Of a stretch of 64,000 nt of DNA, positions 58,515 through 64,000 are shown piece by piece (positions within the stretch are counted from its first letter, which is position 1; each line of letters opens with the position of its first letter). The translations under genes were made by a program, and so were the position numbers. The notes below the pieces were generated by a model that had not been told where the DNA came from, did not search any database, and saw nothing but the letters and a program-made list of their open reading frames with translations. Source of the DNA: Bin87 sp965115825 (GTDB lineage Bacteria; Chloroflexota; Dehalococcoidia; Lucifugimonadales; UBA3495); contig OZ220464.1 in assembly GCA_965115825.1 (NCBI GenBank), positions 806,001 to 870,000 on the forward strand, given 5' to 3'.

Positions 58515-58543
58515 AGACTATTGATATCGGCAATATCTGTCAA
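58515..58543 (-). promoter_or_regulatory. Promoter of the RAM-domain gene
   Basis: On the minus strand TTGACA (58543-58538) and TAGTCT (58520-58515) are 17 bases apart. The spacer holds the inverted repeat GATAT-n5-ATATC. Confidence 0.6.
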
Positions 58544-58574
58544 TACTATGCGCTGGCGGTGAGGCGGCTGCTTC

Positions 58575-59354
58575 CTACAAAAAAGCCAACGCCGTCCGCA
58601 CGAATTCCTCAGGCTTCTCAATCTGCGGCGAGTGCCCGCAGTTGGGAATGACCGTCACCTGCGAACCGGAGATGGCTTGCTGGTACAGCTCTGCGCACTC
58701 CACCGGAACCAGGTTGTCCTTGTCCCCCCACACTATCTGCGTCGGTATTCTGACCCGGGCCAGCTTGGCGGGCAGGTTTGGGTTGTGCATATAGGGCCGC
58801 CAGGCGAGGCGAATGGCCATTTCCCGGTCCCTTTCCGCCTGCTGTGCCTGTTCCGGCGTAAGATCGGCACCATACAGCTCGTCCCATTCCGGCACTTGCG
58901 ACGGGTCATGAAAGGTCAAATCGCGCACTTGCTGCGGGCTGACGATGAAAATATCGGTGATTTCGCGATCCTTGGGCTTGATGCCCGCCGCGCCTACCAG
59001 CATCACCCTACTGAAAGCATGCCCGGTCATGGACAGCATCTCGGCAGCCAGCCACCCTCCCATAGAGAAACCGATGGCCCGCACGTTTTCCAGCCCTTCC
59101 TGCTCCTGATACCAAGTGTAGAAGCAGGCCAAATCCTGCATGGTCTCCACCCACTCGGGTCGGTCGCTTTTGCCGAAGCCGGGATGAGAGGGGAGATATA
59201 CGGTGAACTTTTCCGCCAGCGCCTGAATGTAGCGACGCGGCCCGGCGTTGCCGCCGGCACCGTGCAGCGCCAGTAGCGGCTCGCCGTCACCGCCTTTATA
59301 GACTTGCAGGTTACCGCCGGCTACGGAAATGGTCTCCTCGGTAAAGTTAGGCAT
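58575..59354 (-). CDS. Alpha/beta hydrolase
   Basis: The 259-residue protein has the alpha/beta hydrolase fold: the oxyanion region LLALHGAGGNAGPRRY, nucleophile elbow GFSMGG, the acid Asp in IVWGDKDNLVPVE, and the catalytic His in IPNCGHSPQIEKPEEF. The lid region (about residues 125-185) is of ordinary length. It resembles C-C bond hydrolases and haloperoxidase-like esterases, with no evidence for a particular substrate. AAGGAG precedes the ATG. It may share a transcript with the RAM-domain gene downstream, about 100 bases away, though that gene has its own promoter. Confidence 0.88.
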   Translation of the reverse strand: MPNFTEETISVAGGNLQVYKGGDGEPLLALHGAGGNAGPRRYIQALAEKFTVYLPSHPGFGKSDRPEWVETMQDLACFYTWYQEQEGLENVRAIGFSMGGWLAAEMLSMTGHAFSRVMLVGAAGIKPKDREITDIFIVSPQQVRDLTFHDPSQVPEWDELYGADLTPEQAQQAERDREMAIRLAWRPYMHNPNLPAKLARVRIPTQIVWGDKDNLVPVECAELYQQAISGSQVTVIPNCGHSPQIEKPEEFVRTALAFL

Positions 59355-59900
59355 TGGGATGATTGCTCCTTGTCAGTCTGGGCAGCGAAATAAGGCTCGT
59401 GCCAACGTTGCTAATCACCGCAACTCCCGCCCGCGTTTGGCGTTTCCGGGCTGCCGGCGCCGGAAACCGGATGGGTTGATGCGGCATGTGCACTTTTGCA
59501 TAGGATGGCCTTCTTTGCCGTTAGTTTATATCGTTCCCGTTGACGACGCCAACTCCGGCTGCCACCCCCGTAGTGGAATCCCAATTTTGTAAGTCCCTGA
59601 ATCCCCAAAATCACGATTCAGACTATTGCCTCCGTCTATTGACCCTACTCATACCCACGCTCATGATAGAGCCATCACTAGCGCAGACAATGACATCCGC
59701 CGACTCAAACCTCACGAACCTAGCGCCGCTGCAAGTCCCCGTCCGCCAACCGCACTTTGGTTGACACCCCGGCGCGCCCGATGATAGCATAATCAGCCGC
59801 CAAAGCGGACCCATAAATCCGTCTCTGGCTAGGACGTGGCCTGCGACGGCGGCCTGACCCCGGGTCAACGGCGACCCCTAACGAACCAAGGAGGACACAG
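59355..59900. other. Gene-free stretch before citrate synthase
   Basis: These 546 bases hold no credible gene. Around 59575-59625 the minus strand carries GTCTGAATCGTGATTTTGGG and continuation, a distant relative of the 'GGATTTAC' intergenic repeats. At the right end are the citrate synthase promoter (TTGACA at 59761) and its Shine-Dalgarno. Short open frames on both strands lack ribosome sites and family features. Confidence 0.6.
59761..59790 (+). promoter_or_regulatory. Citrate synthase promoter
   Basis: A consensus TTGACA (59761-59766) and TAGCAT (59785-59790) are 18 bases apart, about 110 bases upstream of the ATG. Confidence 0.6.
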
Positions 59901-61037
59901 ATGGCCGACCAGCCGGAACTGCATCGCGGTTTGATGAACGTTTATATGGACACTACGGAGTCCAGCTTCATCGACGGCGACATCGGAAAGCTCCTTTACC
60001 GTGGCTACAACATCCACGACTTGGCGGAGCAGTCCACCTTTGAGGAGATCATCTACCTCGTGCTCTATGGCGAACTGCCCAGCAGCAGCCAGCTGGCCGA
60101 GATGGACACCTTCCTCCGCGCCAACCGCCGTATCCCCGATGAAGTCATTACCGTCATCGATGCGGTAAAGTCCGCCCATCCCATGGATGTCCTCCAAACC
60201 GCTATGATTGGCTTGGCTGCTTTTGACGAAGAATCGGAGGACAACTCCAAAGAGGCCAATATCCGCAAGGCTCTCCGCCTCACTGCCCAAGCCCCTACCG
60301 TTGTCACCGCGCACCATCGCATCCGCAACGGTCTGGAGCCGGTCACGCCCAACCCTGACCTGAACCACGCCGGCAATTTCCTCTATATGCTCTTCAACGA
60401 GGCGCCGGACGACGAGACCATTGCCCTTATGGACGTGGACTTTATCCTCCACGCCGAGCATGGCGTGAACGCTTCTTCTTTTGCCGCAAGGGTCGCAGCC
60501 TCTACCAACTCCACTCTGCACGCTGCCGTTTCCGGCGCGGTAGGCACGCTCAAAGGCCCAGCCCACGGCGGCGCAGCTGAGGAAGTCATGAAAATGTCCC
60601 TGGAAATCGGCAATCCGGAGAACGCCGAAGAATACGCCCGCAATAAACTAGACAACCGCGAACGCATCATGGGCTTTGGACACAGGGTGTACAAAGCCGA
60701 AGACCCACGAGCTCGCCACCTGCGCGAACGCTCCCGGGCCCTCGGCGAAAAGCGCGGCGATCCCCGCTGGTTCCAGATTCTCACCCACTTGTCTGAAGAC
60801 GTAATGGCTCCCTACCGCGACCGAGGCATCTACGTCAACGTTGACTTCTATGCCGGCTCCATCTACCACCTGTTGGGTATTGAGTCCGACCTCTTCATAC
60901 CCATCTTCGCTTTGGGCCGCGTCCCGGGTTGGGCAGCACAGTGTATCGAACAGTACGAAAACAACATCCTGCTACGCCCGCGCCTGCACTACGTTGGCCC
61001 CATGGACCGTGAATACGTTCCGATAGAGCAGCGGTGA
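59901..61037 (+). CDS. gltA: Citrate synthase
   Basis: It condenses acetyl-CoA and oxaloacetate to citrate. The 378-residue length and start (GLMNVYMDTTESSFIDGDIGKLLYRGY) fit the short, dimeric-type citrate synthases. The catalytic residues are visible: His in LHAEHGVNASSF, the His of GTLKGPAHGGAAEEV, and the final Asp in VDFYAGSIYHLLGI, with MGFGHRVYKAEDPRA between. AAGGAGG precedes the ATG. It stands alone, 54 kb from the idh-mdh pair of the same cycle, and is followed by a hairpin terminator. Methylcitrate synthase is a possible alternative, but no methylcitrate genes are near. Confidence 0.94.
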   Translation: MADQPELHRGLMNVYMDTTESSFIDGDIGKLLYRGYNIHDLAEQSTFEEIIYLVLYGELPSSSQLAEMDTFLRANRRIPDEVITVIDAVKSAHPMDVLQTAMIGLAAFDEESEDNSKEANIRKALRLTAQAPTVVTAHHRIRNGLEPVTPNPDLNHAGNFLYMLFNEAPDDETIALMDVDFILHAEHGVNASSFAARVAASTNSTLHAAVSGAVGTLKGPAHGGAAEEVMKMSLEIGNPENAEEYARNKLDNRERIMGFGHRVYKAEDPRARHLRERSRALGEKRGDPRWFQILTHLSEDVMAPYRDRGIYVNVDFYAGSIYHLLGIESDLFIPIFALGRVPGWAAQCIEQYENNILLRPRLHYVGPMDREYVPIEQR

Positions 61038-61049
61038 GAGCCAATTGCG

Positions 61050-61082
61050 ATGCTGGGGCGGGTATGAAACCCGCCCCAGCAT
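61050..61082. terminator. Bidirectional hairpin terminator
   Basis: ATGCTGGGGCGGGT pairs perfectly with its complement over 14 bp around a five-base loop. It lies between the convergent citrate synthase and lipoprotein genes. Confidence 0.75.
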
Positions 61083-61086
61083 ATTG

Positions 61087-61938
61087 CTAGGGATGGACTT
61101 CCAGATTCCCCAAATGGACTTCGACAGCGACCTCACGTTCCCCGCCGTTGCCGTGATCATGTTCCCCGTGGTCGTCCGGGTCGGCACCGCTCTCGCCATG
61201 TCCATGGTGTCCCTGGCCCACGTCCGGCACACTGACGGTGGTAGTGGCTTCCAGCTTCCGGCCGTTGTACATCAGCGGGCTGTGGTCATTCGTGTTCAGC
61301 GAAACTCCTATTTCGCGCTCGCCGGGCGCTAAATCCGCGATGTGGTAATCAGGTTCGTACACCCGGCCGAGTTTCACGCCATCCACGTAGATATGGGCGT
61401 GCCCCGCGCCCGGCCTGTGAGCTTGGTTCACCAGTTCCGGCGCGAACCGGAAGCCGCTGGTATCGATGCGGACGTTAACGCCGCCGTCCGCGTCCGCTGT
61501 TGCGGTAATGGCTATGCTCATGGGCGTCTCCGACGCCACCGGCCCCGGCTCGCCCGCTGCGTGATGATGGTCGTCTGCCATCTCGTCGGTCGCAAAGACG
61601 TGGAAATTGATGCCGAACGCTCCGGCGTTAGTAGCCTCGAAAGTCAGGTTGCCGGGCTGGCCAGGGGACACTTCGGCAGTGAGATTATAGCCGTGCAAAT
61701 GCACTTCCCCAGCTTCGTCAGCGGTAAAGTCGATGCTCACCGTGTCCCCCTGCTTCACTTGCAAGTCTTCGCGGGTGAGAGAAGTGGCGCGCTCGGCGAT
61801 TGACACAGTAATGAGAACGTTGTCGGCAGGAGTCGGCGCGGACGGGCCGCAAGCTGCCAGCAGCGGCAGCGTCATGACCGCCACCGCCATTGCCAGCCAG
61901 TAACCCGGCCGGGGCAGGGATGTTTGATTTAGCGACAT
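61087..61938 (-). CDS. His-rich cupredoxin-like lipoprotein
   Basis: The 283-residue protein has a lipoprotein signal (MSLNQTSLPRPGYWLAMAVA, lipobox LAAC with Cys about 30). The first domain (LTREDLQVKQGDTVSIDFTADEAGEVHLHGYNL to FGINFH) resembles a cupredoxin/EfeO-like beta sandwich. A second domain (GHAHIYVDGVKLG, YHIADLAPGEREIGVSLNTNDHSPLMYNGRKLE) resembles small extracellular DUF4399-like folds. Clusters DDHHHAAG and GHHGHGESGADPDDHGEHDH suggest metal binding. The ATG at 61938 has GGAGG upstream. A copper or other metal role is inferred, not shown. It lies 49 bases downstream of another His-rich exported protein. Confidence 0.75.
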   Translation of the reverse strand: MSLNQTSLPRPGYWLAMAVAVMTLPLLAACGPSAPTPADNVLITVSIAERATSLTREDLQVKQGDTVSIDFTADEAGEVHLHGYNLTAEVSPGQPGNLTFEATNAGAFGINFHVFATDEMADDHHHAAGEPGPVASETPMSIAITATADADGGVNVRIDTSGFRFAPELVNQAHRPGAGHAHIYVDGVKLGRVYEPDYHIADLAPGEREIGVSLNTNDHSPLMYNGRKLEATTTVSVPDVGQGHHGHGESGADPDDHGEHDHGNGGEREVAVEVHLGNLEVHP

Positions 61939-61987
61939 CACGAGAATCCTCCGTGTCGATGCGTCTGGAAAACGAGTCGTGAGAGGA

Positions 61988-62488
61988 TTACGCAATGGGC
62001 GGAGGCAGCGGCGGCGACGGGTTGCGCTCCTCCGGGCGATGGCAATGCGATGCAAAGTCAAGTAGAGGGTTAGCGTCCTCGTCGTATGTTGACGGCGGGT
62101 GCAGCGGCTCCGGGGCCGAATGATGCGGTGCGTTCGTTATGGCCAACACCAGGCTGGCCGTGGCGCCGGTGAGATAAGCCACTCCGTAGATCTCTGGAGG
62201 CGTCTCGCCGCTGGTAGCCGAATTATCCGGGACAGCGTGCCAGTGTCGCAGGTTGCCCTCAAACACGTGCTGGTGCTGTACCGGCCTGCCGTCAAGGAAG
62301 ATGTGCTCGTGGGTGTGCGAGCGCTCGGCAAAGTGGTGGTCATCCAGCGGCCCCACGATGGGTAAAGCCAGCGCGAACAGAGCCAGAGCCAGCAGCATTA
62401 TCCGAAGCAGCGAGGGGGGGGCGACTGCGCCGGAGCCGCTACAAGAGCCATGTGGTAATGGGCAGTATCGCATGATTACGGCAATCAT
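61988..62488 (-). CDS. His-rich membrane-anchored protein of unknown function
   Basis: The frame encodes a hydrophobic span (SLLRIMLLALALFALALPIVG) and then an exported domain with many His: LDDHHFAERSHTHEHIFLDG, VQHQHVFEGNLRHWHAVP. A second hydrophobic stretch (IYGVAYLTGATASLVLAI) and a Pro/His-rich tail follow. No family is recognised. The start is uncertain; ATG at 62488 (166 residues), 62473 or 62518 are possible, none with a clear Shine-Dalgarno. A further upstream extension would overlap the divergent DUF1800 gene and is not protein-like. It is likely cotranscribed with the His-rich lipoprotein. Confidence 0.6.
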   Translation of the reverse strand: MIAVIMRYCPLPHGSCSGSGAVAPPSLLRIMLLALALFALALPIVGPLDDHHFAERSHTHEHIFLDGRPVQHQHVFEGNLRHWHAVPDNSATSGETPPEIYGVAYLTGATASLVLAITNAPHHSAPEPLHPPSTYDEDANPLLDFASHCHRPEERNPSPPLPPPIA

Positions 62489-62566
62489 TGGTGACATCGT
62501 TGACAGTAGTACCAGCATAGCAGATAATAGGCGAAAATCTGAACACCTTTTGCAGGAGGCGAAGTT

Positions 62567-63970
62567 ATGGCATCTCAAGACATTGCCTTGATGGCCCACC
62601 TGATGCGTCGCGCCGGCTTTGGAGCTACCCGCGACGAATTGGAGGAACGGGTCGCTAAGGGATATGAAGCTACCGTTGAGGAGTTGCTTGATCCGGAAAG
62701 TCAGCCCGCGATTGACCGCTACGAACTGGTCCGGTATCAGCCCTGGACCTGGCGCCCGGGAACTATCCAGGGGATGGGCTCGGCGGAGTGGCTCTACTTC
62801 ATGATCAACACCAAGCGGCCGCTGGAAGAGAAAATGGCGTTGTTCTGGCACCAGGTTTTCGCCACCGGCGTGTCCAAGGTCGACCACTATGACGAAATCA
62901 CCCGAATGGTGTCCCTTTTCCGTGAGAAGGGAATGGGCGACTATAAGGAGCTGCTGCTCGAAATCGCCAGAAACCCCGCCATGATCTACTGGCTCGACAA
63001 CTTTGAGAACCACGCCGACGCGGTGAATGAGAACTGGGGCCGGGAATTGCTGGAACTTTTCAGTATGGGCGTCGGCACTTACACCGAGGTTGACGTGCGC
63101 GAAGCCTCCCGAGCTTTTACCGGCTGGACTTTCGAGCCGAAGCTACCCCGAGGCCCCATCGGGCGCCACGACTGGCGGTTCCAGTACCTGCCAGAAGACC
63201 ACGACGATGGTGAAAAAACGTTCCTCGGAGAAACCGGGAACTTCAACGGCGATGACATCATCAACATTATCTGTGAGCATCCGGCCACGGCAACCTTCAT
63301 CGCCCGGCATCTGTACAATTTCTTTGTTGCTGATGAAGCGCAGGTTCCCGCTTGGCAGGTTGTGCCCCCGGTGGACGAAGACGCAATCGATATGCTGGCA
63401 GACGCCTTCGTGGATTCCGGAGGCAACCTCACCGCCGTTTTGCGCGTCCTCTTCAACAGCGATTTCTTCAAGAACGCACGCTACGCCCGCCTGAAGAGCC
63501 CCGCCGAGGTAGTTGTCGGCACCCTGCGCCTAGTCGGCGGCTTTGAGTTCCCTGGCCCGGGTTTGGGCGAAATGGCCCGCCAGCCCACCTATATGGGCCA
63601 GGACCTGCTGAACCCGCCCAGCGTGGAAGGCTGGCACACCGGCGTGGAGTGGATTAACAGCGGTTCTCTGATGCGCCGCATCAACTTTACCGCCGACATG
63701 GTCAGCGACGTCAGCCGTCCCGGCATCCGCTCTATGATTGGCCGAATGCAGGCTCAGGGCGACCTCACCCCGCAAGCGATGGTGGACAACTGCCTGGACC
63801 TTATGGGCCCGCTGGAAGTGGACGACGCCACCCGCGAAGAGCTGGTCTCCCATGCCCAAATTGAAGGCAACCTTTCTTGGGGCACTGACAGCGACGTCAG
63901 CTCTTCCGAGGAGCGCATCTCCGAAATGTTGCAGCTGATTGTCTCGCTGCGCGACTTCCAATACGCCTGA
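62567..63970 (+). CDS. DUF1800 domain-containing protein
   Basis: The 467-residue protein has the DUF1800 layout: HLMRRAGFGATRDELEERVAKGYEATVEELL at the start, KMALFWHQVFATGVSKV, LLLEIARNPAMIYWLDNFEN, NENWGRELLELFSMGVGTYTEVDVREASRAFTGWTF, and LRVLFNSDFFKNARYARLKSPAEVVVGTLR. It then has QDLLNPPSVEGWHTGVEWINSGSLMRR. DUF1800 proteins are usually paired with a DUF1501 protein, expected just beyond the window. Their function is unknown. There is no signal peptide here, although many relatives have one. CAGGAGGCG precedes the ATG. Confidence 0.92.
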   Translation: MASQDIALMAHLMRRAGFGATRDELEERVAKGYEATVEELLDPESQPAIDRYELVRYQPWTWRPGTIQGMGSAEWLYFMINTKRPLEEKMALFWHQVFATGVSKVDHYDEITRMVSLFREKGMGDYKELLLEIARNPAMIYWLDNFENHADAVNENWGRELLELFSMGVGTYTEVDVREASRAFTGWTFEPKLPRGPIGRHDWRFQYLPEDHDDGEKTFLGETGNFNGDDIINIICEHPATATFIARHLYNFFVADEAQVPAWQVVPPVDEDAIDMLADAFVDSGGNLTAVLRVLFNSDFFKNARYARLKSPAEVVVGTLRLVGGFEFPGPGLGEMARQPTYMGQDLLNPPSVEGWHTGVEWINSGSLMRRINFTADMVSDVSRPGIRSMIGRMQAQGDLTPQAMVDNCLDLMGPLEVDDATREELVSHAQIEGNLSWGTDSDVSSSEERISEMLQLIVSLRDFQYA

Positions 63971-64000
63971 TGCGAGCGTTGCGGCGCGCTCTGTCATAGC

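Noticed and set aside
59623..59868. An 81-codon minus-strand frame
   Set aside because: It has no ribosome site, covers the citrate synthase promoter, and matches no family I recognise.
62498..63013. Long N-terminal extension of the His-rich membrane protein
   Set aside because: It is antisense to the DUF1800 gene start and has no protein-like character upstream of the hydrophobic span.

Overview
The window reads as a G+C-rich bacterial chromosome segment, most likely from the Chloroflexota (a Dehalococcoidia or SAR202-type lineage). This is inferred from gene content: two luciferase-like flavin/F420 monooxygenases, an alkylglycerone-phosphate-synthase-like FAD oxidase, a HdrB-like CCG protein, monomeric isocitrate dehydrogenase, many lipoproteins, and large secreted FN3/IPT-type proteins. 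No phylogenetic marker was compared, so the taxonomy is an inference. No prophage, transposase, CRISPR array or rRNA was seen. One tRNA (Pro, CGG) is present.

Layout. 0-6 kb: the end of an unknown gene, a HdrB-like subunit, a class III aminotransferase, then malate dehydrogenase and monomeric isocitrate dehydrogenase on the minus strand. 6-10.1 kb: secreted protein A behind a long structured leader, with a short repeat element on each side. 10.2-16.7 kb: a decayed NYN gene, a gamma-glutamyltransferase, and the rpmH-rnpA-yidD-(PQQ lipoprotein)-yidC-jag cluster. 16.8-22.2 kb: purF-purM-purH, a small exonuclease and an SDR. 22.3-33.7 kb: an unknown duplicated-domain protein, an SprT-like protease, an LLM oxidoreductase, ctp-smpB-MATE, a split transketolase and proB-proA. 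33.8-40.4 kb: mfd and a DUF4349 lipoprotein, whose shared 3' junction has been tandemly duplicated and partly deleted. 40.4-43.2 kb: tRNA-Pro, the FAD oxidase and an LLM enzyme. 43.2-47.4 kb: tandem intergenic repeats and secreted protein B, a paralogue of A with the same leader. 47.5-53 kb: ftsH, hflK, hflC and Uma2. 53-57 kb: a minus-strand run of M42-like peptidase, MBL hydrolase, M16 peptidase and a frameshifted HpcH/HpaI aldolase. 57-64 kb: an Ldh-family dehydrogenase, a RAM-domain protein, an alpha/beta hydrolase, citrate synthase, a pair of His-rich exported proteins and a DUF1800 protein.

How it fits together. Most genes are housekeeping: TCA cycle (citrate synthase, Idh, Mdh), purine and proline synthesis, membrane insertion (YidC/YidD/Jag), membrane quality control (FtsH/HflKC) and trans-translation (SmpB). 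The less ordinary parts are the two paralogous secreted-protein loci, each with an extended -10 promoter, 16-bp tandem repeats of differing copy number, a conserved long hairpin and a hairpin over the ribosome-binding site. Others are the tandem duplication around the mfd end, a probably leaderless purF, and a change in strand composition (G-rich plus strand on the left, C-rich on the right) between roughly 43 and 54 kb.
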